46,913 bases of DNA from Bacteroidales bacterium (GCA_017428285.1 JAFRRE010000138.1:1-46913); one strand, 5' to 3'. Counted from the first letter of the stretch, positions 17,469-27,061 are shown. Made by a program: numbers and translations. The notes: generated by a model not told the origin, from the letters alone.

Positions 17469-18866
17469 ATGAAAAAACTTATTACCCTTATTATCGCGCT
17501 GGCCTTTGGCTTTGGCCTGAAAGCGCAATGTCCTTACACGGAAGCTATTGACTTCACGGCTGTCGACTGCCACGGCACAGAAGTTCAACTGTTCGACATC
17601 CTCGACGGTGGTCAAGCTGTGCTTATCGACTTCTTCTTCACCACCTGTGGCCCCTGCCAGCAGGCCACGCCGAAGATTGTCGAATCCTACTATGCCATGG
17701 GCTGCAACATGCATGATGTATTCTACATGGAAATCTCGACCTCTGACGGCGACGCAGCCTGTCAGAATTGGGCAGCCAATTACGGCGTGGAGTATCCCAC
17801 CATCAGCACCGACGGAGGTGGCCGTACCATTTGCAGCCAATACGGTATTTCACAATATCCTACGGTCATCCTCATCATGCCCAACCGACAAATTGTCATT
17901 CAAGACCTGTGGCCCATCAATAATGCACAAACTGTAATCAACGCTTTGGGACAACACGGACTGCAACAGCACGACTGCAATGCCGTCACCTACGACCCGC
18001 AAGTGACCATCAACATCGACGATGTGACTGACTCCAGCGTCACGGCCACGTTCACGCCTAACGAGGACTGTGTCTCCTACAGGTATATGCTGACCACCGA
18101 AAGCGCCATGGAAGGCTGGGTGCAAATGATGGGTCTCTCTGTGCAAGAAATCGTAAACACACTTGGCATTCTTGGCGAAGGGTTCTTCACCAATACCTTC
18201 CCCAACTTGGAGCCCAACATGGAATTTGCCATTTATGCCGTGCCTTCCGACATTAATGGAGAACTGGGCGAGGTTGTGCTTGCAACCTTCACCACCCTGC
18301 CGATGTTTGACGAAACGCTGACCTTCAGCGCTGACACCATTAGCCTGACTTATGGTGAAATGAGTTGGATTACAGTATACAACAACACCATTGACAATGT
18401 TACCGTTACGGGCGGTTGCGATGCTTTGGGAATGTTGGTTTTCAAGATTGGCGGCGAGTTTTTCACATGCCAAACCTCTCCTTTTGAGTTTGAAGTCCTG
18501 CAAGGAGAATCATTCCAGCTTGGCGTTATATGCAGTGATGTAATATCAGGCAAGAGCATCGTCCCGGATGTGGTAACCCTGTCGAGCAACCGGCCCGATG
18601 CCAATTTCGTGGTTATGGTGGACGACACTTGGTCGGTGGATGAAAACGAGGCTTCAATCACCCTCTTCCCCAACCCTGCCAACGACTTCGTGACCCTCAA
18701 GGGCGAAAGCCTTGGCACGGTGCGCGTCTACAACACGCTCGGGCAGGTGATGGATGAATTTGAGGCCAACGGAAGCGAGCTCCGCATCAACACGACGTGC
18801 TATGAGAACGGCGTTTATGTCGTGAAGGTTGGTGAACAGACAATGAAATTTGTGGTGAAACATTGA
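17469..18866 (+). CDS. thioredoxin-like protein with T9SS sorting domain
   Basis: A 465-residue protein. ATG 17469 begins the signal peptide (MKKLITLIIALAFGFGLKAQ); the longer ORF from 17433 would begin inside the promoter. Residues about 25-165 form a TlpA/AhpC-like thioredoxin domain with CGPC (FFFTTCGPCQQATPK) and the cis-Pro loop SQYPTVILI. A fibronectin-III-like region (about 175-275) and a beta-domain follow. The end is a type A sorting domain (LFPNPANDFVTLKGESLGTVRVYNTLGQ...). It is a redox domain predicted to be sent to the cell surface rather than kept in the periplasm. It may act on disulfides of other secreted proteins; the partner is unknown. Confidence 0.82.
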   Translation: MKKLITLIIALAFGFGLKAQCPYTEAIDFTAVDCHGTEVQLFDILDGGQAVLIDFFFTTCGPCQQATPKIVESYYAMGCNMHDVFYMEISTSDGDAACQNWAANYGVEYPTISTDGGGRTICSQYGISQYPTVILIMPNRQIVIQDLWPINNAQTVINALGQHGLQQHDCNAVTYDPQVTINIDDVTDSSVTATFTPNEDCVSYRYMLTTESAMEGWVQMMGLSVQEIVNTLGILGEGFFTNTFPNLEPNMEFAIYAVPSDINGELGEVVLATFTTLPMFDETLTFSADTISLTYGEMSWITVYNNTIDNVTVTGGCDALGMLVFKIGGEFFTCQTSPFEFEVLQGESFQLGVICSDVISGKSIVPDVVTLSSNRPDANFVVMVDDTWSVDENEASITLFPNPANDFVTLKGESLGTVRVYNTLGQVMDEFEANGSELRINTTCYENGVYVVKVGEQTMKFVVKH

Positions 18867-18879
18867 TTTACTATGGTCT

Positions 18880-18937
18880 ATGGCTAATGACTATGGCCGC
18901 TTCAACGATTGTAAAAGCGGCCATAGTCATAGGCCAT
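18880..18937 (+). terminator. long hairpin after the thioredoxin-T9SS gene
   Basis: Arms 18880-18902 and 18915-18937 pair over 23 bp with two mismatches (core ATGACTATGGCCGCTT). No U-tract follows, so it may be a palindromic repeat element or an mRNA-stabilising hairpin rather than a classic terminator. Confidence 0.5.
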
Positions 18938-18962
18938 GAGCCATTGGCCAAAATAAGGAACC

Positions 18963-20216
18963 ATGAAAATAATCATTCTTCGTTCCTCGTTCCAAACCGA
19001 TGAATTTGTCAGGACAGAATATGCCGAATTGATTCAACGGCTGGAAAATGATTGTCATGCCGTTATTAATATCATTGGTGATGAAATGGTAGAGACGGTG
19101 CATGCACCGTCTCTACAAACAACAATACCCGATGCATTTATGATTGCCACCGGCGGTGTGGAAAACCTGTTCAAACGTATTTGGTCCGCCATCGATGTTG
19201 AAACCATGTGTGGGCCATCGCACCAAAAAACCGTCACCATGATCGCTGACGGACGCAACAATTCCTTGGCCGCTGCATTGGAGATATTGACCTATTTGGG
19301 AAATATCGGGGTGGAAGGAAAGATTTTGCATGGGACGAATGATGAGATTATGTCGGCTGTTGTAGAGATGTACGGCCGTACGTCTCTACAGGGCCGAATC
19401 GGGTTGTTCGGTCAACCCTCCGATTGGCTCATTGCCAGCGGGGTGGACCGCGATTACCTCCGTCAACAATACGGTATCGAAACCGTTGACATAGATTTAC
19501 AACGCCTCATCGACGGCATCAAGGTGGTGCCTCAAACTGAGGCCGAGGAGGTGGCGCAAACTATGGTGAAATGTTCCAAGGCCGTCAAAGAGCCTTCGGA
19601 TACTGATATGCTGGAAGCCGCCAAAGCCTATCTTGCTATCAAACGCATCTGTCAAGAGGAACGCTTGGACGCCATGACCATCCGTTGCTTCGACATCGTG
19701 AAGGCTTGTGGCACGACGAGTTGCTTGGCTTTGGCCTTATTGAATGACGAAGGCATCGTTGCAGGTTGCGAAGGTGACATGCAAACACTGATGAGCATGT
19801 ATCTGGCCAAGCGTCTGTGCGGAGAGGTGGCGTTTATGGCCAATCCTTCGCAGCTCACAGACCAATCTTCCATGCTGGCCCATTGCACCATCCCGCTGAC
19901 CATGTGCAATGAGACTGTGGTGCGCTCGCATTTCGAGTCGGGTATAGGCGTGGCCATACAGGGTGTGTTGCCACTGAACGACTACACCTTATTTAAATGG
20001 GGTGGCCCAAAATTAGACCGTTATTTTGTCACCGAGGCACAAGCCATAGAGGCACCCTACAGCGACCATTTTTGCCGCACGCAAATCACGCTCGATGTGA
20101 ATCTGAAACCTTATTTGCTTCAACATTCCATCGGCAACCACCACGTCATCATCCGTGGAAGGCACGCTGACGCAATCCGCCGATTCATGCAGTCCAACGG
20201 AGTTCAGAACGTGTAA
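18963..20216 (+). CDS. L-fucose/L-arabinose isomerase-like protein
   Basis: A 417-residue protein with no signal peptide. The layout and motifs (FMIATGGVENLFKRIW near 60, DAMTIRCFDIVK near 240, GCEGDMQTLMSMYL, MANPSQL, AHCTIPL, HHVIIRG near the end) match the fucose/arabinose isomerase superfamily group found in Bacteroidota. These are cytosolic metal-dependent sugar isomerases; the exact substrate is not clear. Two family A palindromes are in frame: VETVHAPSLQ (43-52) and VVEMYGRTSLQ (133-143). The last 13 nt overlap the convergent patatin gene. A link with the fucosidase 23 kb away is only suggestive. Confidence 0.7.
   Translation: MKIIILRSSFQTDEFVRTEYAELIQRLENDCHAVINIIGDEMVETVHAPSLQTTIPDAFMIATGGVENLFKRIWSAIDVETMCGPSHQKTVTMIADGRNNSLAAALEILTYLGNIGVEGKILHGTNDEIMSAVVEMYGRTSLQGRIGLFGQPSDWLIASGVDRDYLRQQYGIETVDIDLQRLIDGIKVVPQTEAEEVAQTMVKCSKAVKEPSDTDMLEAAKAYLAIKRICQEERLDAMTIRCFDIVKACGTTSCLALALLNDEGIVAGCEGDMQTLMSMYLAKRLCGEVAFMANPSQLTDQSSMLAHCTIPLTMCNETVVRSHFESGIGVAIQGVLPLNDYTLFKWGGPKLDRYFVTEAQAIEAPYSDHFCRTQITLDVNLKPYLLQHSIGNHHVIIRGRHADAIRRFMQSNGVQNV
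19089..19116 (+). repeat. palindromic element, family A, perfect 28-bp copy
   Basis: GTAGAGACGGTGCA and its exact reverse complement. In frame as VETVHAPSLQ in the isomerase-like gene. Confidence 0.85.
19361..19390 (+). repeat. palindromic element, family A, 30-bp copy
   Basis: TGTAGAGATGTACGG with a reverse complement carrying one mismatch. In frame as VEMYGRTSLQ, the second copy in the same gene. Confidence 0.8.
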
Positions 20217-22534
20217 CCGAATGAGAAATAAGCTCCAAAACGGTTCTCCAAATCTCTTCTCGACCAATGCGCTGTCAGTGAAATGGGACCCAAAGGACTA
20301 TTGTAGGAATACTTCAATCCCGCGCCTTGTGCTTCAAGGGGCTTAAACATATTATCAAACTGCATCAGAGGTACCAGATCCCAATTTATCAACAAATTGT
20401 ACATGGCAGTCAGATAGTGGTTTCCATAAAAGTTGTAACGCAAGTCGGCACGAAACACACTGGCATTGTCATCTGCCGACTCCACAGAGTTAAACCCGAT
20501 GAAAGGCATTTGGTCATGGAAATGGCGCCCTGAAATCTCGCTGCCATAAACATTCCACAAGTTGAAATATCCAGGTATCCCTGACACATAACGGCCATAC
20601 ACTTGAGGTATAATGGTGAATCTCCCGCCTCCTGGTGTGATGTAGGATTGAAAACTGTATGCGAGATCAAGGTATCCCTTTTCTGTAGTAAATCCTTCTT
20701 CAGATTCAGAATGATGATTCAAGTTGATATGATAACGACCTGTCAAGCTAGCCTTGATGCCATGGTTGGCAAAATAGGTGTCATCTAGATTGTCGAATTC
20801 CATGTTGACAAACGGCGAAACCAGCTGGTTAGACACGAAGAATAAGGAATCAAAAATATTACCAGTTATAGAGGAAAGATCAAATGTCGTATTAGTGTAT
20901 GATACACCGACTTTAGTGTTGAAGTTGAGTAGATGGAACTGTGAGATATAGCCACTTAGCTTATTCTGTCGGTAACTCAGATTGAACATCTTACCCACGA
21001 TAGCTGATGTTCTGAAATGTTCGTTGCGGTAGTCGTATGCCAAGTTAAAGTTGGCCACGGATGGCAAAGAATAGGTATAGGTGAGATTGATTTTTGGACT
21101 GTAGCTGAGCTTGAAGTTAGCGTTCAACTTTGAGCCGTTGAATTTCTTCTCGTTGAGACCAACGTGGAGCAACAGAGCAGCTCCTTCTTCGGTGTCATAG
21201 CGTACACCTAGACCAAAAACATGGGGTTTGGCATATTTCATATTGATATTCAAGTCGTAGGCTTCCGAAAGCTGATCATTCTGGTGGATGGAATCGCATT
21301 CCTTGATTTGATAAGTGATTTCATCGAAGCAGCCTGTACCACGATAAATCTTAACGGCGTTTTCGATATCTGCTTCCGAATACGCTTTATCGACCTTCAG
21401 TCCACCTTTTCGGATCAGCCAATTGCCTTCTCGAGGGCTCACATTGTTGAAGGTGATGGAGCGGATGAGTACTGACTCTTTGTCCAAATTCTTGGCGTTA
21501 GGTGCACGAAGTGTCTTGCTGACAGGATGCCCCGCCGAGGCTTCGACGGCCTTTTTGATGGCCAGGAGCTGGTCGTGGTACTCGCTGGCTTTTTTGTAGC
21601 CTCTACCCACGAGTGTGTCGATGGCATCTGGGGTGAAGCTGAGCATGCCGAAGCCGCTGATGTCAGGAATGATATGGACATCGCACAACTGACGGTTTTC
21701 CACTCGCTTTGCACTTGTGCTGTTGGTGACCAATCGAAGAAACACTTGGGGCAACGACTTCAAATCGTTGATTGTAACATCCTTAGTGGAAGTAACTTCA
21801 ATACCAATGATGATATCAGCGCCCATGTCACGAAGTACATCGGCGGGAAAGTTGTTCACCAAACCGCCATCAACGAGTACTTTGTTACCAATTGTGACAG
21901 GAGAGAATACGCCTGGAATGGCCATACTGGCCCGCATGGCGGTAGGCACGCTACCACTACGCAACACCACTTCCTTGCCGGTAATCATGTCGGTGGCTAC
22001 GCAGGCAAATGGGATGGGCAGGTCGTTGAAGTCCATTTCCTCCTGATAACCGACACATAGGTCGTTGAATAAGTTGATAAGTGAACTATTGTTGACATAG
22101 GCACTGGGCAACTGGCTGATAAACTTAGAATTAGGGTCGTTGTCAAAGAGACTTTCTGTGTTGAAAGGTACTTGAAGCATTAGAGTGCTGTTACGTTGCC
22201 TCATTTCCTCCGACATCATGGAGCGATCAATCTTATTGCCGATATACTCTGACCAGTTCATGCCTGCAATGAGTTCGGTAAGCTCATCGGGAGAATAGCC
22301 TAAGGCATATAAGCCACCGATGATGGATCCCATGCTGGTGCCGGCCACATAATCAACGGGGATGCCCAATTCTTCGATGTATTTCAGTGCGCCGATATGC
22401 GATGCGCCTTTGGCACCACCACCACCTAAGACCACGCCGACTTTGAGGCGGGGCGGTTGGATAGTAGTATTGGTTTGGGCTTGGGACATGAAGGATGCAA
22501 GTAGGATGAAAATGAGTAAATAGGCTTTCTTCAT
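20204..22534 (-). CDS. patatin-like phospholipase with C-terminal outer-membrane barrel
   Basis: A 776-residue protein with signal peptide (to SQAQ, about residue 20). Patatin domain (about 30-330): oxyanion loop GGGGAKGASHIG, nucleophile motif GTSMG, and DGG of the catalytic dyad (VLVDGGLVNNFP). Then a POTRA-like stretch (about 355-425, SITFNNVSPREGNWLIRKGGL) and a surface-antigen/BamA-type barrel ending in Phe (FSFGYTF). This is the RssA-barrel architecture of type V-like patatins, expected to hydrolyse acyl esters at the outer membrane. Its 3' end overlaps the convergent isomerase-like gene by 13 nt. Confidence 0.88.
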   Translation of the reverse strand: MKKAYLLIFILLASFMSQAQTNTTIQPPRLKVGVVLGGGGAKGASHIGALKYIEELGIPVDYVAGTSMGSIIGGLYALGYSPDELTELIAGMNWSEYIGNKIDRSMMSEEMRQRNSTLMLQVPFNTESLFDNDPNSKFISQLPSAYVNNSSLINLFNDLCVGYQEEMDFNDLPIPFACVATDMITGKEVVLRSGSVPTAMRASMAIPGVFSPVTIGNKVLVDGGLVNNFPADVLRDMGADIIIGIEVTSTKDVTINDLKSLPQVFLRLVTNSTSAKRVENRQLCDVHIIPDISGFGMLSFTPDAIDTLVGRGYKKASEYHDQLLAIKKAVEASAGHPVSKTLRAPNAKNLDKESVLIRSITFNNVSPREGNWLIRKGGLKVDKAYSEADIENAVKIYRGTGCFDEITYQIKECDSIHQNDQLSEAYDLNINMKYAKPHVFGLGVRYDTEEGAALLLHVGLNEKKFNGSKLNANFKLSYSPKINLTYTYSLPSVANFNLAYDYRNEHFRTSAIVGKMFNLSYRQNKLSGYISQFHLLNFNTKVGVSYTNTTFDLSSITGNIFDSLFFVSNQLVSPFVNMEFDNLDDTYFANHGIKASLTGRYHINLNHHSESEEGFTTEKGYLDLAYSFQSYITPGGGRFTIIPQVYGRYVSGIPGYFNLWNVYGSEISGRHFHDQMPFIGFNSVESADDNASVFRADLRYNFYGNHYLTAMYNLLINWDLVPLMQFDNMFKPLEAQGAGLKYSYNSPLGPISLTAHWSRRDLENRFGAYFSFGYTF

Positions 22535-22657
22535 TTTTACATGAGTTTTAATTGTGTAAAAACGGTTATATAGTATTTTGTTGATTATTGTTGCAAAGAA
22601 AAAAACATTACCACTCTGGCTTCAATCATAGATTTGGGCAAATAGTTCCTTGTAAGG

Positions 22658-23845
22658 CTATTTCACGAATTTTCTAGCTTCAGAAATCATATTACTTGTG
22701 ACTTTAACGAAATAAGTGCCACTTGGTAGGTCGGACAAGGAAAGCGACACTTTGTTGCCACAGTTTTCTAACCTAAATACCAAAGTTCCGGTAAGGCTAT
22801 AGATTTCCAGCAAAGTAATGCTCTCATCTGCTTCGATGGTCAACATATCGTGGACTGGATTGGGGAAAATAGCCATTCTGTTTATTTTTTGCTCTTCTAC
22901 ACCGGTGTTTGGGATGAAATTGGCCACCAAATTCGAGTTACCAAGTACCGTGAAAGTATAGCTGTTGTCATAAGAGATGGTGTCATTATCTTCAGTCCAT
23001 CCAATGAATCGGAAACCTTCTGCAGCGGTGGCAGTCACCGAACATTCCTGATTGGTTTGATAAGTACCACTCCCCGTAACAAAACCTCCATTGGAAGGGT
23101 TGGCATTGACAAAAACAGTAAAAGTTCTCGGCTCATAACAAGCTACATAGTTTGCGGATTGGCTGACATCGAAAACAAAAATGGCATCGGTTGAAACTAT
23201 GTCATTGTTGTTGCGCTTCCATCCTATAAAGTCATAACCACTGCGTGGGAAAGTTTTTAAAACACACGACTCTCCGAAGGTGAATTGCCCCCCACCTTCA
23301 ACGACACCGCCTTCTTCAGGATAGACGGAAGCAGTGATGGTATAGTTGCGTTTAAAGAAATGTGCTTTCAAGGAGCGCTCGCTCGTTACTGTGAATCGAA
23401 GGACAGGATTGGTGGATACTTCAACTCCGTTTTCAGTCCATTTCTCAAAATCATATCCTTCATAAAAATGTGCCATCAAGGAACAGGTTTCTCCATAATC
23501 ATATGTGCCTGCACCTGTAACATATCCGTAGTAGTCTGGTGTTGTAGTGACATTGATTCTGTATTCAAATGGTTTAAAACCAGTTCGTATGTTGTGGTCT
23601 TCATGAACCACGAAAATATATGGGTTTTCCTCAATGACTAGTACATTGTTGTCATTAAAAAAGGAGAATTCGTAGCCTTCATTTGCTATGGCAGTGATGG
23701 TGCAAGTGTCACCTTCGTGATATATACCAGCACCTGTCACGGTTCCATATCCATAAAGGGCCGTAGCTGTAATGGAATATTCATTTTGGGCAAAAACCGA
23801 GACAATGCCCATGAGTAAAGCGATAAAAAGATAGATTTTTTTCAT
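22658..23845 (-). CDS. T9SS-exported protein with divergent InlB B-repeats
   Basis: A 395-residue protein. ATG 23845 starts the signal peptide MKKIYLFIALLMGIVSVFAQ; the ORF extends upstream to 23896 but without a leader. Four tandem repeats of about 72 residues (Y.ITA...P..GG.V.G.G.Y..G..C...A....GY.F..W..N) at about 22-315 are of the InlB/Listeria-Bacteroides type. The C-terminal type A sorting domain (IFPNPVHDMLTIEADESITLLEIYSLTG...LPSGTYFVKV) follows. Probably a surface adhesin or spacer-like protein; no enzymatic motif. Confidence 0.82.
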   Translation of the reverse strand: MKKIYLFIALLMGIVSVFAQNEYSITATALYGYGTVTGAGIYHEGDTCTITAIANEGYEFSFFNDNNVLVIEENPYIFVVHEDHNIRTGFKPFEYRINVTTTPDYYGYVTGAGTYDYGETCSLMAHFYEGYDFEKWTENGVEVSTNPVLRFTVTSERSLKAHFFKRNYTITASVYPEEGGVVEGGGQFTFGESCVLKTFPRSGYDFIGWKRNNNDIVSTDAIFVFDVSQSANYVACYEPRTFTVFVNANPSNGGFVTGSGTYQTNQECSVTATAAEGFRFIGWTEDNDTISYDNSYTFTVLGNSNLVANFIPNTGVEEQKINRMAIFPNPVHDMLTIEADESITLLEIYSLTGTLVFRLENCGNKVSLSLSDLPSGTYFVKVTSNMISEARKFVK

Positions 23846-23937
23846 ATCGAATATGGTTTTGATTATTTCTTTTGCAAATTTATGTTTTTTTTTCAATAGG
23901 ACAATACAAAATCAACTGTTTTTTGGAAATATTACTC

Positions 23938-26043
23938 TTATCCAATCTGACTCCAATCAAACGTTTGGGCAAACAATTCCTTGTAATGCTCCCTTAACAT
24001 CCGATTCTCGGGCTTGATGAGTTTTGGGTCGTCGGCCAATAGTTTGATGGCGGCCTCGCGGCCTTGCGGGATTAATGGACCATCCTTTTGCAAATCGCCG
24101 ATGAGCATTTCGATTTGTCCGGACTGCCGTGTGCCGCCCGTTTCGCCTGGACCGCGCAATTCCAAATCGACCTCGGCAATCTCGAAACCGTCGTTGGTGC
24201 TGCACATGGTCTTCATTCGAGTCTTGCCATCAGCGGTGAGTTTGTGGTCGGTGACAAGGATGCAATACGACTGGTCGGCCCCACGACCTACACGTCCTCG
24301 TAATTGGTGAAGCTGTGAAAGCCCAAAGCGGTTGGCGTTCTCGATAATCATCACCGTGGCATTGGGTATGTTGACACCCACCTCAATCACCGTCGTGGCC
24401 ACCATGATTTGCGCATTCCTATTAATAAAGCGTTGCATCTCGAAGTCCTTATCCTCGGCAGTCAATCGACCGTGGCAGACACAGAGTTTGTACTGTGGCT
24501 CGGGGAAGTCGTGCAGTAAAGCCTCATAGCCCTCCTGAAGCGCAATCATATCCGTGTTTTCCGACTCCTTGATGCAGGGATAGACCACATAAATCTGTCG
24601 CCCAAGCGCAATCTGCTGCTTCATGAACATCATGATGCGATAGCGGTCGTCGCTGTATATGTGATAAGTCTGCACGGGCTTTCTTCCAGGCGGCAACTCA
24701 TCGATTTTGGAGACATCGAGATCGCCGTATTGCGTCATGGCAAGGGTGCGCGGGATGGGTGTAGCGGTCATCACCAAAGTGTGCGGAGGAATCTCGGTTT
24801 TCTCGTAGAATCTAGACCTTTGCTCCACGCCAAAACGATGTTGCTCGTCGATGATGGCCAGACCCAAGTTCTTGAACACCACCTTGCTTTCAATCAGTGC
24901 GTGGGTGCCCACCACGATTTGCATCGTGCCGTCGGCCAAACCAGCGTAAATCTTCCTTCGCTCCGCGATTTTGGTGGAACCCGTCAGCAATGCGAAGTTG
25001 ATGTTCATGTCTTTCAACTGCTCTTGCAAGGTGGCAAAATGCTGGGTGGCCAGGATTTCGGTAGGTGCCATAAGGCAGGCTTGGAATCCGTTGTCCAAGG
25101 CCAAGAGCATCACCATAAGGGCAACGATAGTCTTGCCGCTACCCACATCACCTTGCAGCAGGCGGTTCATCTGATGCCCCGAACCTAGATCTTTTCGTAT
25201 TTCCTTGATGACACGCTTTTGGGCGTTGGTTAGCGGGAAAGGCAGATGGTTTTTGTAAAAATCGTTGAAATAATCGCCCACCACACCGAAAACATGACCC
25301 TTGATAGCTTGCTCGCGGTGCATCTTGTTGCGTAGCATTTTCAGTTGGAAGAAGAAATGTTCCTCGTATTTCAGTCGGCGCGTGGCTTGCTGGATTTCTA
25401 TGTTGTTGGAGGGCAGGTGGATCTCGTAGTAGGCGTAACGGCGCGGAATCAATTGCTCTTGCTCAATGAGGGCTTTCGGTAGTGTCTCGGGAATATAATC
25501 GTAGACCTGTTGCAGGATGAGTTTCTGCAGTTTGGCGATGGTACGCGTGCCGAGGCCATGGTCTTTCATCTTCTCGGTGGTATTGTAGACGCCTTGCAAA
25601 CCCTCACCGATGAGCGGGTCCTTTGGGTCGTATTCCTCAATTTCGGGGTGGACAAAGTTGAAGTTGTGGTTGAACTCGCTGGCTTTGCCAAACAGAACAT
25701 ATTTCACGCCAGGCTTGAAGCGGTTTTTGATCCATTTCAGTCCACGGAACCACACCACTTCGATGCTGCCCGTCTCGTCGCTGAAGAGCCCCGTGGCGCG
25801 TGTGGCCCTCGGTGCCCCAATCATCTTGATGTTAGAGATGGTGCCGACCAACTGATAATACACGGAGTCATCGTTAATATAAGCCACCTTTTGGATCTGG
25901 CTGCGATCGATGTAACGAAACGGAAACTGGTTGAGCATGTCTTGATAAGTGGACACGCCCAACTCCTTCTTCAGGACTTCGGCTTTCTTCGGCCCGACGC
26001 CCTTCAGATAGGCAATGTTCGTTTGCAGCAGGTTTGTTTCCAT
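23938..26043 (-). CDS. recG: ATP-dependent DNA helicase RecG
   Basis: A 701-residue protein, normal for RecG. Start ATG 26043; the longer ORF to 26136 lies within the EamA gene. An N-terminal wedge/OB domain (GVGPKKAEVLKKELGV at 15-30, YYQLVGTI...) precedes the SF2 helicase motor: Walker A GDVGSGKT, motif II DEQH (IIDEQHRFG), motif III TATPIPRTL, and motif VI QLRGRVGRG. It remodels stalled replication forks and branched DNA. Its -7 box ends 4 nt before the start and lies just past the stop of the upstream EamA gene. Confidence 0.95.
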   Translation of the reverse strand: METNLLQTNIAYLKGVGPKKAEVLKKELGVSTYQDMLNQFPFRYIDRSQIQKVAYINDDSVYYQLVGTISNIKMIGAPRATRATGLFSDETGSIEVVWFRGLKWIKNRFKPGVKYVLFGKASEFNHNFNFVHPEIEEYDPKDPLIGEGLQGVYNTTEKMKDHGLGTRTIAKLQKLILQQVYDYIPETLPKALIEQEQLIPRRYAYYEIHLPSNNIEIQQATRRLKYEEHFFFQLKMLRNKMHREQAIKGHVFGVVGDYFNDFYKNHLPFPLTNAQKRVIKEIRKDLGSGHQMNRLLQGDVGSGKTIVALMVMLLALDNGFQACLMAPTEILATQHFATLQEQLKDMNINFALLTGSTKIAERRKIYAGLADGTMQIVVGTHALIESKVVFKNLGLAIIDEQHRFGVEQRSRFYEKTEIPPHTLVMTATPIPRTLAMTQYGDLDVSKIDELPPGRKPVQTYHIYSDDRYRIMMFMKQQIALGRQIYVVYPCIKESENTDMIALQEGYEALLHDFPEPQYKLCVCHGRLTAEDKDFEMQRFINRNAQIMVATTVIEVGVNIPNATVMIIENANRFGLSQLHQLRGRVGRGADQSYCILVTDHKLTADGKTRMKTMCSTNDGFEIAEVDLELRGPGETGGTRQSGQIEMLIGDLQKDGPLIPQGREAAIKLLADDPKLIKPENRMLREHYKELFAQTFDWSQIG

Positions 26044-26047
26044 GCGA

Positions 26048-26055
26048 CAAAGATA
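26048..26055 (-). promoter_or_regulatory. recG: -7 box TATCTTTG for recG
   Basis: Reads CAAAGATA on the plus strand and ends 4 nt before ATG 26043. It predicts a leaderless recG transcript in addition to any read-through from the EamA gene. Confidence 0.45.
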
Positions 26056-26059
26056 ATGA

Positions 26060-26980
26060 TTATTTTGAATTTTGTGGTGCTGCTGCCCGGCTTTGGTTGA
26101 CGATCCAAACACCGGTGAAGACCAACACCATGGCAATAGCCTTCTTCCAAGTGAAGTGGTCCAAACCTATGATGATGCTGATAATGGTGGCGATGATGGG
26201 CTGCACATAATTGTACATGCTGACCAAGGTGGGTCGCAGGCGTTTCTGCCCGATGGGGATGAGGAAATACGCGACAAAAGTGGCGAAAAACACCACAAAA
26301 GCGATTTGCCACGCCACAGGGCTCTCAATCTGACCGAAAGGTATGTGTATCAAATTTTTGACATTGAAGGGCACGGTCACCAGCATGGTAAACAGGAACA
26401 TCCACTTCATAAAGGTGACCACATTGTATTTCGAGATGAGCGGGCGGAAAATGCCGAGATAAAGGGCGAAAGTCAGGCCGTTAACCACCACAAGGACGAT
26501 GCCCAAAGGTTTAGTCTCGGAAGCGCCGCCGCCCAGTCCCACCGAGTTGAAAACCAAAATCAAAACGCCTGCCAGACTCACCAAAATGCCGCCCACTTTC
26601 TTGAAGGTGATGGGCTCCTTCAAGACGATGGCCGCCACAATCATGGTCAGGATGGGGGTGCAGGTGTTGGTGATGCTCGTGTCGATGGAGGTTGTCATGG
26701 TGATGGCCTTCAGGAAACTCCATTGGGTGAGAAACAATCCCAGCATGGAGGCTATGAAGATCTTCCAAAGGTCGTTCAGCGGCACTTTTTCCTTGGGCAT
26801 GAACAAGGAGAGAATCCAGAACAACAGCGTGGCACCCGCCGCACGAAAGCATAGCAGGTCCATGGGGGTCATCACATGCGCGTTGGAGATGTTCTTGCAG
26901 CAAACGATGTTGAACCCGAAGATGCAGTAGGCACCGAAACAGGCGAGGTGCCCCGTAAGCGTTGACTTATTCAATCCCAT
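26060..26980 (-). CDS. EamA/DMT-family transporter
   Basis: A 306-residue protein with ten hydrophobic segments in two EamA halves (about 10-140 and 155-295), as usual for DMT exporters. Motifs include FGAYCIFGFNIV (TM1) and MVLVFTGVWIVNQSR (TM10). Start ATG 26980 is chosen because the alternative TTG 27004 lies inside the promoter. Probably exports or imports a small metabolite; the substrate cannot be inferred. It is upstream of recG on the same strand with a 16-nt gap. Confidence 0.85.
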   Translation of the reverse strand: MGLNKSTLTGHLACFGAYCIFGFNIVCCKNISNAHVMTPMDLLCFRAAGATLLFWILSLFMPKEKVPLNDLWKIFIASMLGLFLTQWSFLKAITMTTSIDTSITNTCTPILTMIVAAIVLKEPITFKKVGGILVSLAGVLILVFNSVGLGGGASETKPLGIVLVVVNGLTFALYLGIFRPLISKYNVVTFMKWMFLFTMLVTVPFNVKNLIHIPFGQIESPVAWQIAFVVFFATFVAYFLIPIGQKRLRPTLVSMYNYVQPIIATIISIIIGLDHFTWKKAIAMVLVFTGVWIVNQSRAAAPQNSK

Positions 26981-27001
26981 AGACCAGTTTCTAAGAGGCT
27001 G

Positions 27002-27009
27002 CAAAATTA
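27002..27009 (-). promoter_or_regulatory. -7 box TAATTTTG for the EamA gene
   Basis: Reads CAAAATTA on the plus strand; 21 nt before ATG 26980. It overlaps the alternative TTG start at 27004. Confidence 0.5.
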
Positions 27010-27049
27010 CGGATTAAAACCCTCGCTTTGACACTTTTTGGATTTTTGC

Positions 27050-27057
27050 TACTTTTG
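27050..27057 (+). promoter_or_regulatory. -7 box TACTTTTG for the tatD-LMW-PTP operon
   Basis: A TTTG -33 element at 27027-27030 with a 19-nt spacer fits the Bacteroidota consensus well. The box ends 4 nt before ATG 27062, so the mRNA is predicted to be leaderless. Confidence 0.6.
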
Positions 27058-27061
27058 CGCC

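Noticed and set aside
26072..26854. Plus-strand ORF of 260 codons opposite the EamA gene.
   Set aside because: His/Gln/Asp-rich shadow of a membrane protein; no start signal or family.
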